Assembly: GCA_030528645.1 (NCBI GenBank)
Contig: JAUMYM010000006.1
Coordinates: 1 to 61,135, forward strand
DNA: 61,135 nt
Direction of reading: 5' to 3'
DNA from: Erysipelotrichaceae bacterium
GTDB lineage: Bacteria > Bacillota_I > Bacilli_A > Erysipelotrichales > Erysipelotrichaceae
Made by a program: the position numbers and the translations under genes. Shown here piece by piece: positions 8,694-18,254 of this stretch (its first letter is position 1; every line of letters starts with the position of its first letter). The notes under the pieces are model-generated. The model made no database searches, was not told where the DNA came from, and worked only from the letters and a program-made list of their open reading frames with translations.

Positions 8694-9896
8694 ATGGCAA
8701 ATTGTATCGTGGCTCAATCTGGAGGACCATCATCAGTAATTAATGCGACTATTGCAGGTGTGGTAAAAGCAAATCAAATGAATCCAATTTATGAAACTGT
8801 ATATGGTGGTTTAAATGGGATTGAAGGAATTCTACAAGAAAGATTTGTAGATTTAACGCATATGTCTGAAGAGGAAAATCGTATTCTTCGTCAAACACCA
8901 TCTAGTGCTTTAGGTTCTTGTCGTTATAAATTAAAAAGAGAGAATATTAAAGATTTTGAAAAGTTATTTGAAATCATGGAAAAATATAACGTTGAGACAT
9001 TATTCTACACAGGTGGTAATGACTCTATGGATACAGTAGCGGCATTAAGTGAATATGCAAAAGAAAAAGGCATTACAAATAGACGTTTTGTTGGTTGTCC
9101 AAAAACAGTAGACAATGACTTACAACATACAGATCACTGTCCGGGATTTGCATCAGCTGCAAAATTCATCGCGACAACTGCAATGCAAACATGGCTTGAT
9201 GTAAACGTATATACTCGTCAAGAAGTATTTATTCTTGAAACAATGGGTCGTGATGCCGGTTGGTTAGCGGCAAGTGCTTGCTTAAGTGGTATTGTAGACT
9301 TAGTTGTCTTGCCGGAAGTACCATTTAACAAAGAAGTGTTCTTAGCTGAAGTGAAAAAATGCATTGATGCTAAAAATAAATGTTATGTTGTAGTATCGGA
9401 AGGAGTTAAATATCCAGATGGTACATACTTAGCAGCTGGTGAAGCAAAAAACGATGGCTTTGGTCATGCGGTATTAGGTGGAGCTGGTAATGCGATTAAA
9501 AATATGATTTTAGAATCAAAAACAGCAGAAAGATGTAAAGTGCAAGATTTATCAACAGCACAAAGATGTCATGCTTCTGAACAATCTTTAGTGGATGTAG
9601 AAGAATCATTTAAATTAGGAATGTCTGCTCATATGAGAAGTGCAGATAAGACATTTACTGGTAAAATGGTTGGTGTAAAACGTAAAGATCAAGAAGAATA
9701 TGATGTAGAATACTTTGCAATCGATGCAAATAAGGTTGCTAACTTTGTAAAATCATTCCCGAAAGAATGGATGCTAGATAACTATCGTGGGATTACAGAA
9801 GAAGCTTATAAATACTTAAGACCATTGATTATGGGTTCACCTGTGGTAATCTATGAAAATGGTATTCCAGCATACGTAAAACCATATTATATGTAA
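8694..9896 (+). CDS. pfp: Pyrophosphate-dependent phosphofructokinase
   Basis: This enzyme interconverts fructose 6-phosphate and fructose 1,6-bisphosphate. The phosphoryl-donor residues indicate pyrophosphate rather than ATP: GGNDSMDTV has Asp where ATP enzymes have Gly, and PKTVDNDL has Lys where ATP enzymes have Gly. QSGGPSSVINATIAG forms the N-terminal phosphate loop. The ATG at 8694 follows AAAGGAGG, giving 400 residues; an in-frame start at 8676 has no ribosome site. It has its own promoter and terminator, so it is a single-gene unit. PPi use would save ATP in glycolysis and could also serve tagatose 6-phosphate, which is inference. Confidence 0.9.
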   Translation: MANCIVAQSGGPSSVINATIAGVVKANQMNPIYETVYGGLNGIEGILQERFVDLTHMSEEENRILRQTPSSALGSCRYKLKRENIKDFEKLFEIMEKYNVETLFYTGGNDSMDTVAALSEYAKEKGITNRRFVGCPKTVDNDLQHTDHCPGFASAAKFIATTAMQTWLDVNVYTRQEVFILETMGRDAGWLAASACLSGIVDLVVLPEVPFNKEVFLAEVKKCIDAKNKCYVVVSEGVKYPDGTYLAAGEAKNDGFGHAVLGGAGNAIKNMILESKTAERCKVQDLSTAQRCHASEQSLVDVEESFKLGMSAHMRSADKTFTGKMVGVKRKDQEEYDVEYFAIDANKVANFVKSFPKEWMLDNYRGITEEAYKYLRPLIMGSPVVIYENGIPAYVKPYYM

Positions 9897-9900
9897 GAAG

Positions 9901-9926
9901 AGAAACTCTCAGGAGTTTCTTTTATT
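9901..9926 (+). terminator. Terminator after pfp
   Basis: An 8-bp stem AGAAACTC / GAGTTTCT (9901-9908 and 9913-9920) with a TCAG loop is followed by a T-rich tail. Confidence 0.8.
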
Positions 9927-10012
9927 TATGAAAATTGTTACAGTAAAGAAAGAAAGTTTTTTCAAATGAATGAAAGAAATTATAAAAAAATGATAAATTT
10001 CAATGAAAAATA

Positions 10013-10066
10013 TTGACAAAATTGTAAATGGTGCTAAAATTAGTACCATAAACTAATTTAGTTTAT
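10013..10066 (+). promoter_or_regulatory. oppA promoter and palindromic operator
   Basis: TTGACA (10013-10018), a 16-base spacer and extended -10 TGC-TAAAAT (10032-10040) form one of the strongest promoters in the window. Directly over the expected start lies a perfect 19-base palindrome, ATAAACTA-ATT-TAGTTTAT (10048-10066). A second, overlapping inverted repeat pairs AAATTAGT (10037-10044) with ACTAATTT (10052-10059). The arrangement fits repressor binding. I do not recognise the regulator. Confidence 0.75.
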
Positions 10067-10080
10067 CGGAGGGAAAGAAA

Positions 10081-12057
10081 ATGAAGAAACTCTTAATCTT
10101 ATTTATGAGCCTTCTAACTGCATTATCTCTTGCAGCTTGTAGTACAAAAGATACAGGCAAACAAGGTGATGGTGGTACGGAAGGAGCCTACAACGGTCCT
10201 AAAGAATTTGTTTATATTTATACAAATGATTTAACGACATTGGATTATACAACGACAAATCAAAACGGTGACTCGGAAATCCACGCCAATTTAGTTGACA
10301 CATTACTTGAAAATGATAGACATGGTAACTTTGTTGGTGCTTTAGCAGAAAGTTGGAGTGCAAATGATGATGCAACAGAATGGACATTTAACATCAGAAA
10401 AGGTGTGAAATGGGTAACTTCTCAAGGAGAAGAATATGCTGAAGTAACAGCGCATGACTTTGTTACAGCATTACAACACGCTGTAGAATTTAAATCTGAA
10501 AGTGCACCTATTTTATATGGTGTAGTTAAAAATTTAGAGCAATTCGCTGGTGGAGAAGTAAACTTTGATGAAGTTGGTGTTAAAGCTTTAGATGATCATA
10601 CATTAGTGTATACATTAGAAAATTCAACTCCATATTTCTTTACAATGACTGTATATAGTATTTTTACTCCAATTAATCAACAATTCTTAGAATCAAAAGG
10701 TGTTGGATGTAAATTAGGTGCTCCAAATCGCGATGATTGTACATTTGGTGCTTTAGAATTTGATTCTATCCTATATAACGGTGGATATATTTTAACAAAG
10801 AATGATGCAAAAGCAGAACAAGGTTTACAAAAAAATGAAGCTTATTGGGATGCTGAAAATGTATTTGTTGAAACAATTAAGTTGATTTATGATGATGGCT
10901 CAGATAGCTACTCAACAATTAAAGGTTTTGAACAAGGAACTTATCCGGCTGCAGGTTTAAATGCTGGTTGGGAAGACTTTGATGCTTATATGCAAAAATA
11001 TGATGGAAAGACAACAGTTACACTAGCTAACTCTACAGCATTTGGTGTAAACTTCAATTACAATCGTAAGGCATATGATTTTACAGTTCATAAAACTGAT
11101 GAAGATAAAGCAAACACACAAGCGGCTATTCGAAATGAAAATTTCCGTAAAGCATTCCGTGCTTCATTTGACCGTGTTGCTCAATTAGCTATTTCAGCTC
11201 CTGAATTCTTGGTAATTGATCAATTACGTAACATTTATAACTATCCTGAAATCGTAAAAACATCAGATGGTAAAGATTATGGTCAATTAGTAACAGAAGT
11301 ATTTAATAAAAATACAGGCATGAATGTGGATTTAGGTGATGGAAAAGACCCTTGGTTAAGTCAAGAAGAAGCGGCAAAATACATTGCTGCAGCAGAAGCT
11401 GATGGAATTAAGTTCCCAGTTACATTAGATTTACCTACATTGTCTACAAGTGATCGTTTAACAAAAAATGCTTATTCATTAAAAGAATCTGTAGAAAAAA
11501 ATAGTGGTGGAAAAATTCTAATTGAAGTACATTTACTTGAAAGAGATACACTGATTGCAAAAGCTTATGGATTATCTGATCCATCTTTAGCGGATTACGA
11601 TATTAATACATTTGCAGGTTGGGGTCCAGACTATGCCGATCCTAAGACGTTTGTAAACACACATTCTCCAATTAGTGGGGACACAATTACAAACCTTGGT
11701 CTATGGGCAAAAAATGAAAAGAATGATCCTGAATATGAAGCAATTAAAGAACAACTTGGATTATATGAATTCCAAGCATTGTATGAAGCAGCTGATGCAA
11801 TTACAGATGACTTAGATGCGCGTTATGCAGCATTTGCAAAAGCCGATTCATATTTGATTGAACATGCAATTTTATTCCCAACATCTCAACAAACAAGAGC
11901 AGTACGTGTTTCAAAAGTTGTTCCATTTTCTCGTCCATTATCATTTGTAGGAGTTTCAGAACACAAATATAAAGGCATGAAACTTCAAGATGATATTGTA
12001 ACAACTGAACAATATGAAGCTGCAAAAGCAGAATGGGAAAAAGCTGTAGCTAAATAA
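10081..12057 (+). CDS. oppA: Oligopeptide ABC transporter substrate-binding lipoprotein OppA
   Basis: This is the extracytoplasmic peptide receptor of the Opp importer. A lipoprotein signal ends in LAAC with the lipidated cysteine at residue 20. The 658-residue body is SBP_bac_5-like: [20 protein letters not shown] near the start, [20 protein letters not shown], then [13 protein letters not shown]. It is longer than many OppA proteins (about 540). Two cysteines in the mature part ([11 protein letters not shown]) could form a disulfide. It is the first gene of oppABCDF, driven by a strong promoter with a palindrome over the start site, and is followed by a hairpin that may favour oppA message over the permease genes. 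GGAGGG precedes the ATG. Confidence 0.93.
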   Translation: MKKLLILFMSLLTALSLAACSTKDTGKQGDGGTEGAYNGPKEFVYIYTNDLTTLDYTTTNQNGDSEIHANLVDTLLENDRHGNFVGALAESWSANDDATEWTFNIRKGVKWVTSQGEEYAEVTAHDFVTALQHAVEFKSESAPILYGVVKNLEQFAGGEVNFDEVGVKALDDHTLVYTLENSTPYFFTMTVYSIFTPINQQFLESKGVGCKLGAPNRDDCTFGALEFDSILYNGGYILTKNDAKAEQGLQKNEAYWDAENVFVETIKLIYDDGSDSYSTIKGFEQGTYPAAGLNAGWEDFDAYMQKYDGKTTVTLANSTAFGVNFNYNRKAYDFTVHKTDEDKANTQAAIRNENFRKAFRASFDRVAQLAISAPEFLVIDQLRNIYNYPEIVKTSDGKDYGQLVTEVFNKNTGMNVDLGDGKDPWLSQEEAAKYIAAAEADGIKFPVTLDLPTLSTSDRLTKNAYSLKESVEKNSGGKILIEVHLLERDTLIAKAYGLSDPSLADYDINTFAGWGPDYADPKTFVNTHSPISGDTITNLGLWAKNEKNDPEYEAIKEQLGLYEFQALYEAADAITDDLDARYAAFAKADSYLIEHAILFPTSQQTRAVRVSKVVPFSRPLSFVGVSEHKYKGMKLQDDIVTTEQYEAAKAEWEKAVAK

Positions 12058-12068
12058 AATAATTATTA

Positions 12069-12109
12069 AGGAGGATTGGAAACTTCTTGAGTTTCCAATC
12101 TCCTATTTT
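12069..12109 (+). terminator. Stem-loop between oppA and oppB (partial terminator or mRNA stabiliser)
   Basis: Sixteen paired positions (12069-12084 with 12090-12104, one bulged G at 12074) close a 5-base loop. The tail ATTTTG is weak, so complete termination is unlikely. Such hairpins after binding-protein genes commonly raise the receptor-to-permease ratio. The left arm also contains AAGGAGGA, a sequestered Shine-Dalgarno-like stretch. Confidence 0.6.
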
Positions 12110-12133
12110 GCGTTTAGGGAGGCAAATAATATT

Positions 12134-13612
12134 ATGAAAAAATATATCATTAATCGTGTAATTCGATCAATATTAGCTATCCTTTTAGTCGTTTCCATTG
12201 CGATTGTTATGCTTTTTACTATGATTTCAAGGACTTTAGTTTTTGAACAAGATGCAACAATAAAAAAATTATCAGGTGATAAAAGAACAATATACGCATA
12301 TAACAAGTGGGAAGATTTAGGGTATTTAGATTTTGAACAAATGAGTGCTATGTGTAAAGAAGAATCAAAGGATTTTGGTTCGTGTATGATTACAGGTAGT
12401 GATGAAAATAATCGAGTAGTTAATCTTTATAAAGATAAGGGATATACCATTCAATATTTAAATGATGGTACTCCGTTTGCTTCAAGAGATTATACAGCGT
12501 TGGAATTGATTTCAAAATTTTATTCAAGGCTGATTAAAATTGATAATCCAACATTTGTTAAGGATGAAGATAACAAGGATTTAAAACGTGGGTATAGCAT
12601 TGGTTTAGACCACAATAATTTACCGGCAATCATGTGTTCAGGATGCGAGTATCAGTATCAACTCTATGTTGACGGAAAGTTTCCATTTATTCATCAAAAT
12701 ATCTTTAGACTAGATTTTGGTAATTCATTTCCTACCAGTCAAGGGATTCCTACTATTGATGTTATTTCTACAGGTCAAGGTAAAACGGTAAATAAACAGG
12801 TGAAGTTTCCAAGTGGAAATGTGAGTAAAAGTGCAGTAGATTTGCATACTTGTAAGTATAAAGCAAGTTCTACTTTAGATCATTTAGATAAAAATAAATT
12901 TAATAATAATTATGCAAATTGTCAGTCAAATTATGATTCACCATCTATGATTTCGACTTCATATATGTTTGGTATACTTTCGATTCTTTTATCGTATTTA
13001 ATTGCATTGCCGGCAGGTATGTACATGGCACGTAAAAAAGGAAAGTGGCAAGATAAAGTTGGGATTGCTTATATCAATTTCTTAATTGCCGTTCCTTCAT
13101 TAGCATTTATTTATTTTGTGAAATTACTTGGACAAGGTTTTGGTTTGCCAGATAAGTTCCCTCAATTAGGATATGGAAATATTAAGTCGTATATTCTACC
13201 AATTTTAATTTTAGCGTTATTACAAACAGCGGGATTAATGACTTGGATTCGTCGTTATATGGTAGACCAATCGAATGCGGATTATGTTAAGTTTGCTAAA
13301 GCAAAAGGGTTATCACAACGTGAAATTTTTAATCGTCACATTCTTAAAAATGCAATTTTACCAATTGTAAACGGTATTCCGGCTTCGATTATCTTAGCGA
13401 TTTCTGGTTCGGTTATCACAGAGTCTGTATTTGCGATTCCGGGTATGGGTAAAATGCTACCGGATGCAATTAAGTCTTATAATAACAACATGGTTATTAC
13501 ATTGACGTTTATTTTTACATCGTTGTCAATTTTCTCTTTATTATTTGGTGATTTATTAATGATTTTTATTGATCCACGTATTCAATTAAGTACAAAAGGA
13601 GGTACACGTTAA
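12134..13612 (+). CDS. oppB: Oligopeptide ABC transporter permease OppB with enlarged outside domain
   Basis: OppB is one of the two channel subunits of the peptide importer. Its 492 residues far exceed the usual 310 or so. TM1 spans about residues 12-33. Residues 34-272 form an insertion predicted outside, and the normal BPD_transp_1 core with about five membrane helices begins near 274. The EAA-type loop is visible as NADYVKFAKAKGLSQREIF, and IPGMGKML lies near the end. The insertion has six cysteines (74, 84, 168, 171, 240, 263), suggesting disulfides or metal binding. Its stop overlaps the oppC start (TAATG). AGGGAGG precedes the ATG. Confidence 0.92.
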   Translation: MKKYIINRVIRSILAILLVVSIAIVMLFTMISRTLVFEQDATIKKLSGDKRTIYAYNKWEDLGYLDFEQMSAMCKEESKDFGSCMITGSDENNRVVNLYKDKGYTIQYLNDGTPFASRDYTALELISKFYSRLIKIDNPTFVKDEDNKDLKRGYSIGLDHNNLPAIMCSGCEYQYQLYVDGKFPFIHQNIFRLDFGNSFPTSQGIPTIDVISTGQGKTVNKQVKFPSGNVSKSAVDLHTCKYKASSTLDHLDKNKFNNNYANCQSNYDSPSMISTSYMFGILSILLSYLIALPAGMYMARKKGKWQDKVGIAYINFLIAVPSLAFIYFVKLLGQGFGLPDKFPQLGYGNIKSYILPILILALLQTAGLMTWIRRYMVDQSNADYVKFAKAKGLSQREIFNRHILKNAILPIVNGIPASIILAISGSVITESVFAIPGMGKMLPDAIKSYNNNMVITLTFIFTSLSIFSLLFGDLLMIFIDPRIQLSTKGGTR

Positions 13613-14532
13613 TGTCAGATAACAAGTTTACATTTGTGCAACTTGAAGAAAGTGCATCTGAACATATTGCTTCTCCTCAATACTCTTATTGGAAAAGTGT
13701 ATTTCGTAAGTTTTTTAGTTCTAAGCTTGCCATCTTTATGTTGATTGTCGCTTTCTCTGTATTATTAATTGCATTTATTCAACCAATATTTTCTAAGTAC
13801 AATCCAACAATTATGCCACATATTAACGATCGCACTATGAAATATATTCGACCTAATGCAACTTATTGGTTTGGTACGGATGATGTTGGAAATTCTTTGT
13901 TTGATGCGGTTTGGGCAGGTACAAAAAATTCCTTGATAATTTCTTTAATTGCAACTGCAATTACAACGGTATTGGGAGTTATTGTAGGTATGTTCTGGGG
14001 TTATTCCAAAAAAATGGATCAAATTATGATTCAAATTTATAATGTATTTGCAAATATTCCTTTTACTTTATTAGTTATGGTGTTGATGTATACATTTGGT
14101 CAAGGGATGGCACAGCTCATCTTTGCTTTATCTGTTACTTCATGGCTTAGTACCGCTTATTTCATTCGTGTACAAGTTATGATTATTCGTGATAGAGAAT
14201 ACAATTTAGCGTCAAGATGTCTTGGTACACCAACACATCGTATTTTAAAACAAAATGTACTTCCATATTTAGTTTCAGTTATTGTTACTGCAATTTCACG
14301 TGATGTACCTTTATTTATTTCTTATGAAGTGTTCTTATCTTTTATTGGTGTTGGTTTATCGCAAAAAGAAGCTTCTCTTGGTGGTATGATTCAAAAGTAT
14401 TCTGTATATTTACAGTCTGCATCTTATTTATTTTGGATTCCGGTTTGTATAAGCGCCTTTATTTCTGTTTCCTTTTATATTGTAGGACAAACATTAGCGG
14501 ATGCAAGTGATCCACGTACACATATGGTCTAG
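13612..14532 (+). CDS. oppC: Oligopeptide ABC transporter permease OppC
   Basis: This is the second channel subunit of the Opp importer, 306 residues, normal length. After a cytoplasmic N-terminus the first membrane helix is at about 39-61. HINDRTMKYIRPNATYWFGT is the typical OppC segment just before the core, and the coupling EAA loop reads REYNLASRCLGTPTHRILK. SYEVFLSFIGVGL and the final SDPRTHMV are OppC-like. It starts one base into the oppB stop codon and is followed after 11 bases by oppD. Confidence 0.94.
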   Translation: MSDNKFTFVQLEESASEHIASPQYSYWKSVFRKFFSSKLAIFMLIVAFSVLLIAFIQPIFSKYNPTIMPHINDRTMKYIRPNATYWFGTDDVGNSLFDAVWAGTKNSLIISLIATAITTVLGVIVGMFWGYSKKMDQIMIQIYNVFANIPFTLLVMVLMYTFGQGMAQLIFALSVTSWLSTAYFIRVQVMIIRDREYNLASRCLGTPTHRILKQNVLPYLVSVIVTAISRDVPLFISYEVFLSFIGVGLSQKEASLGGMIQKYSVYLQSASYLFWIPVCISAFISVSFYIVGQTLADASDPRTHMV

Positions 14533-14543
14533 GAGGAATAACA

Positions 14544-15602
14544 ATGAGTGAAAGAAAAATTATATTATCTGCAACAGATGTTGAGGTAAAATTCCAAGTT
14601 AGATCAAAAACATTAACAGCTATTCGTAATGTTTCCTTAGATATTTATGAGGGAGAAACCATTGCGATTGTTGGTGAGTCAGGATCTGGGAAGTCTGTAT
14701 TTACAAAAACATTTACAGGTATGTTAGAAAGTAATGGTTCTGTAAGTAATGGGAAGATTGTATACGATGGTACTGTATTAACTGATATTAAAACAGATAA
14801 AGAATGGGAAAAGATTCGTGGACGTAAGATTTCTACTATCTTTCAAGATCCAATGACGTCGTTAAATCCGGTTCGTACGATTGGATATCAAATTAGTGAA
14901 GTCATTATGAAACATCAAGGTAAGAATAAACAGGAAGCGAAACAAGAAGCGATTGACTTGATGCGTAAAGTAGGAATTATTAATCCGGAAAATCGTTTTG
15001 ATGAGTATCCATTCCAATATTCTGGTGGGATGCGTCAAAGAATTGTTATTGCGATTGCTTTAGCGTGTAAGCCAAATATCTTGATTTGTGATGAACCTAC
15101 TACAGCGTTGGATGTAACGATTCAAGCACAAATTTTGAAATTAATTAAAGATTTACAAAAAGAATATGGTTTTACAATTATTTTTATTACTCATGATTTA
15201 GGGGTTGTTGCCAATGTGGCAGATCGTGTTGCGGTTATGTATGCTGGGCAAATTGTAGAGTATGGTACAGTAGAAGATATTTTCTATCGTCCGGCGCATC
15301 CTTATACTTGGGCATTATTATCAGCTTTACCACAAATCGGTAAAAAAGGTGAAGATTTATTTGCGATTCCAGGAACGCCTCCATCGTTATTTAGTGAAGT
15401 AATTGGAGATGCGTTTGCACCTCGTAATCCCTATGCGATGAAAATTGATTTTGAACAAGAACCACCGATGTTTGGGATTAGCTTAACGCATTTTGCAAAA
15501 ACATGGTTGTTGGATCCGCGTGCTCCAAAGGTGGAGTTACCGGATTCTATTAAAAATTTACATGAAAAATTATTAGAAGTAGTAAATGGAGGTCAAAACT
15601 AA
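14544..15602 (+). CDS. oppD: Oligopeptide ABC transporter ATPase OppD
   Basis: One of the two ATPases that power peptide uptake. Walker A is [10 protein letters not shown], the Q-loop lies in [18 protein letters not shown], the signature is [16 protein letters not shown], Walker B is [13 protein letters not shown] and the switch histidine is in FITHDLGVV. The C-terminal peptide-transporter extension is present ([20 protein letters not shown]), but it lacks the cysteine cluster that many OppD proteins use to hold a 4Fe-4S centre. At 352 residues it is full length. GGAGG precedes the ATG. It shares a TAATG junction with oppF. Confidence 0.94.
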   Translation: MSERKIILSATDVEVKFQVRSKTLTAIRNVSLDIYEGETIAIVGESGSGKSVFTKTFTGMLESNGSVSNGKIVYDGTVLTDIKTDKEWEKIRGRKISTIFQDPMTSLNPVRTIGYQISEVIMKHQGKNKQEAKQEAIDLMRKVGIINPENRFDEYPFQYSGGMRQRIVIAIALACKPNILICDEPTTALDVTIQAQILKLIKDLQKEYGFTIIFITHDLGVVANVADRVAVMYAGQIVEYGTVEDIFYRPAHPYTWALLSALPQIGKKGEDLFAIPGTPPSLFSEVIGDAFAPRNPYAMKIDFEQEPPMFGISLTHFAKTWLLDPRAPKVELPDSIKNLHEKLLEVVNGGQN

Positions 15603-16534
15603 TGGATGATAAAAAAGTAATTCTTGAAGTCAAAGACTTATCCATTACCTTTGGTTCTGGTAAAAAAACATTTACAGCTGTAAAGAATGTGAATTTCAAT
15701 GTGTTTGAAGGAGAAACATTTGCGATTGTTGGAGAATCTGGTTCAGGTAAAACAACGATTGGTCGTGCAATTGTAAGAATTAATCCATTGAGTAGCGGAG
15801 AAATTATTTATGATGGCAAAAAAATTAGTGGTAAACTAAGTAAAGAAATGGATCAGTGGGTTATTAAAAACATTCAAATGGTGTTTCAAGATCCAGCTGC
15901 TTCTTTAAATGAAAGAGCTACTATTGACTATATTATTTCAGAAGGTCTATATAATTTTAAATTATATAAAAATGAAGCAGATCGTAAGGCTAAGGTTGAT
16001 CAAGCTTTAAGTGATGTAGGATTGCTTCCTGAGCATAAATCAAGATATCCACATGAGTTTTCAGGTGGACAACGTCAACGTGTTGGTATTGCACGTGCGA
16101 TGATTATGAAACCAAAGTTATTAATTGCGGATGAGCCTATTTCAGCCTTGGATGTTTCGATTCGTGCTCAAGTATTAAATTTATTAAAGAAATTCCAAAA
16201 AGAAAGAAATCTAACGGTTGTCTTTGTTGCGCATGATTTATCGGTTGTTCGTTTTATTTCAGATCGTATTGCGGTTATTCATAAAGGACGTATTGTTGAG
16301 TTGGCTGAAACGGAAGAGTTATTTAATAATAGTTTACATCCATATACAAAGTCATTACTTTCAGCGGTTCCTCTTCCAGACCCAGAAATTGAAAAAAGTA
16401 AAGAATTAATTGTATATGATGAAAGTGTACATGATTATTCGGTGGATAAGCCAAGTTTCCATGAAATTAAACCTGGGCACTTTATTTGGGCAAATCAAGC
16501 AGAATTAGAAAAATATCGTTTAGAACTAAAATAG
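15602..16534 (+). CDS. oppF: Oligopeptide ABC transporter ATPase OppF
   Basis: This is the second ATPase of the importer, partner of OppD. Walker A is [12 protein letters not shown], the Q-loop is in [17 protein letters not shown], the signature is [16 protein letters not shown], Walker B is [13 protein letters not shown] and the H-loop is in VAHDLSVV. At 310 residues it is close to family length. The C-terminus ends near [14 protein letters not shown], an OppF-like tail. It is the last gene of the operon; its stop codon lies in the left arm of the terminator at 16531. Confidence 0.94.
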   Translation: MDDKKVILEVKDLSITFGSGKKTFTAVKNVNFNVFEGETFAIVGESGSGKTTIGRAIVRINPLSSGEIIYDGKKISGKLSKEMDQWVIKNIQMVFQDPAASLNERATIDYIISEGLYNFKLYKNEADRKAKVDQALSDVGLLPEHKSRYPHEFSGGQRQRVGIARAMIMKPKLLIADEPISALDVSIRAQVLNLLKKFQKERNLTVVFVAHDLSVVRFISDRIAVIHKGRIVELAETEELFNNSLHPYTKSLLSAVPLPDPEIEKSKELIVYDESVHDYSVDKPSFHEIKPGHFIWANQAELEKYRLELK

Positions 16535-16560
16535 TGTGTTAAATTACACACTATTTTTTT
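16531..16560. terminator. Bidirectional terminator after oppF
   Basis: A 9-bp stem ATAGTGTGT / ACACACTAT (16531-16539 and 16546-16554) is followed by a T tract on the plus strand. On the minus strand it is followed by TTTTA, so it can also serve the convergent membrane-protein gene. Confidence 0.8.
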
Positions 16561-16846
16561 ATAAGTTATATAGAAGATTTAAGAGAATCGCTAGAATCGC
16601 AATCGTTATCGATGTTGGTAATAAGCGATTCTTTTTATTTTCACTTGGTTCTACTTTTAATAGTCTAAAGTCTCCTTGATCAGCCATGTGCTTAAATAGT
16701 CCAATAACGCCTAAAATCAAAGCAATCATCGTTAAGGTGTTAATGGCTGTCAGAAGTTTATTTGGTGTAAAACTAGAGCGTATCATCGTAAGGATAACGA
16801 TAAGAACAATGTAAGTAATGGTTTGTTTATCATATATGTTTTTCAT
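16559..16846 (-). CDS. Small membrane protein of unknown function
   Basis: I do not recognise this 95-residue protein. It has three hydrophobic segments: TYIVLIVILTMIRSSF near residues 9-24, LTMIALILGVIGLF near 37-50 and TSITIAILAILLNLLYNL at the C-terminus. A charged loop (residues about 53-75) lies between the last two. The chosen ATG at 16846 follows AAGGAGTT; an upstream ATG at 16888 has no ribosome site. The gene is convergent with oppF and divergent from the PTS operon. It may be a DUF3899-like small membrane protein, but that is a guess. Confidence 0.7.
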   Translation of the reverse strand: MKNIYDKQTITYIVLIVILTMIRSSFTPNKLLTAINTLTMIALILGVIGLFKHMADQGDFRLLKVEPSENKKNRLLPTSITIAILAILLNLLYNL

Positions 16847-16926
16847 AAAGAACTCCTTTTTCTTTTGATGAATAGTGTAATTTAACATATATATTATACT
16901 AAAAATGATTCAAGTAAACATTAATT

Positions 16927-16935
16927 TGTTATAAT
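16927..16935 (+). promoter_or_regulatory. Extended -10 promoter for the first PTS operon
   Basis: TGT-TATAAT (16927-16935) is a perfect extended -10, 24 bases before the EIIB start at 16960. The -35 region is poor. AGGAGG at 16947-16952 is the ribosome site. Confidence 0.6.
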
Positions 16936-16959
16936 GAAATTAAGTTAGGAGGTGAATAG

Positions 16960-17430
16960 ATGCAAGATAATATACTTCTAGCACGAATTGATAATCGACT
17001 TGTGCATGGTCAAGTGGGGGTAACTTGGACAAAAACAATTGGTGCGAATTTAATCGTTGTTTGCGACGATGATGCTGCAAAAGATTCTTTACAGCAATCT
17101 TTGATGTCGTTTGTTGCAAAGTCAAGTGGTGCTGGTATACGTTTTTTTACCATAGAGCATACCGCAAGTGTTATCAGTCGTGCATCAAGTGATCAAAAAA
17201 TATTTTTGATTGTTAAAACACCTCAAGTAGCACGCAAACTGATTGAACTTGGTGTTCGATTCAAAGCTTTAAATGTAGGCAATATGCATTTTTCGCAAGG
17301 AAAGAAGCCATTTACAAAGAAAGTGTATGTAGATGATCAAGATATGGAGGATTTAAAGTTCATAGCTTCTTTTGGCGTTCATGTATATTGTCAAGACATT
17401 CCTGGAGATGCAATTTCGACAATTAAATAA
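16960..17430 (+). CDS. PTS mannose-family EIIB component (orphan set)
   Basis: This phosphocarrier passes phosphate from EIIA to the incoming sugar. The active-site histidine is residue 16 in ARIDNRLVHGQVGVTW, the mannose/sorbose EIIB signature, and NVGNMHFSQGKK is a second family motif. At 156 residues it is full length. It leads an EIIB-EIIC-EIID operon with no EIIA gene of its own; the nearest mannose-type EIIA is at 33223-33654. Substrate is unknown. Similarity to the EIIB at 28967 suggests an amino sugar or hexose. Confidence 0.92.
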   Translation: MQDNILLARIDNRLVHGQVGVTWTKTIGANLIVVCDDDAAKDSLQQSLMSFVAKSSGAGIRFFTIEHTASVISRASSDQKIFLIVKTPQVARKLIELGVRFKALNVGNMHFSQGKKPFTKKVYVDDQDMEDLKFIASFGVHVYCQDIPGDAISTIK

Positions 17431-17447
17431 AAGGAGAACATAATACT

Positions 17448-18254
17448 ATGCAAATAACATTAATACAAGGATTATTGTTATCAATTGCAGCCATTATCAT
17501 TGGGGTAGACTATTGGTTAGAAGCGTTCTTTATTTTTAGACCATTAGTCGTTTCTACAATTACAGGAATTATCCTTAATGATGTTAAATTAGGTCTAACA
17601 ACAGGAGCATTGACAGAATTAGCATTTGCTGGTTTAACTCCAGCTGGAGGAACACAACCACCAAATCCGGTGCTTGCAGGTTTTATGTCTACGGTGATTG
17701 CTTATACCGCTAATGTAGATGCAAAGGCGGCATTGGGATTATGTTTACCATTTTCATTTCTAATGCAATATGTTATTTTATTTTACTATTCTGCTTTTTC
17801 TTTCTTTATGGCTAAGGCTGATAAAGCAGCATTAGAAGCAAATCCAAATGCAATTGTTAAAATCAATATGATTACAACGTTGATTGTTGCGGTAAGTTAT
17901 GGAGTAATTGTATTTGCATGTACGTATCTTGCACAAGATGCGATGGCAAATTTAGTGAACTCAATGCCAGAAAAATTAATTCATGGCTTAGAAGTGGCCG
18001 GAGGAATTTTACCAGCTATAGGGTTTGGGATGTTGTTAAGAGTTATGATGAAAGCAAAATACATTCCATATTTCATCGTTGGTTTCTTGATGGCAAACTT
18101 TATTCCAATGTCAAATTTATTACCGGTTGCATTAGTTGGTTTTGCATTTGCTGCGTATGATTTCTTTAACGCAAAACAACGCAAGTATGAACTACAAGAA
18201 GCATTATCAAGCACAAATATAAATACGCATGGAGGAAATCAAGATGGCATCTAA
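17448..18254 (+). CDS. PTS mannose-family EIIC component (orphan set)
   Basis: This is the sugar-translocating membrane subunit, with 268 residues and several hydrophobic helices. The mannose-family EIIC motif GLTPAGGTQPPNPVLAGFMS appears near residues 63-82, and a glycine-rich segment GGILPAIGFGMLLRVMMKA lies near 185-203. It follows the EIIB gene by 17 bases. Its 3' end contains the ribosome site of the EIID gene and overlaps that gene by 11 bases, the standard arrangement. Confidence 0.92.
   Translation: MQITLIQGLLLSIAAIIIGVDYWLEAFFIFRPLVVSTITGIILNDVKLGLTTGALTELAFAGLTPAGGTQPPNPVLAGFMSTVIAYTANVDAKAALGLCLPFSFLMQYVILFYYSAFSFFMAKADKAALEANPNAIVKINMITTLIVAVSYGVIVFACTYLAQDAMANLVNSMPEKLIHGLEVAGGILPAIGFGMLLRVMMKAKYIPYFIVGFLMANFIPMSNLLPVALVGFAFAAYDFFNAKQRKYELQEALSSTNINTHGGNQDGI

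Noticed and set aside
8994-9120. GGNDS in phosphofructokinase as a broken active site
   Set aside because: The Asp that defines PPi use and the PKTVDND lysine are intact, and GGNDS-type motifs occur in this PPi-PFK branch as I recall.
16218-16409. 63-codon plus-strand frame inside oppF
   Set aside because: It is out of frame with a clear ATPase containing Walker B and H-loop, so it is a shadow frame.
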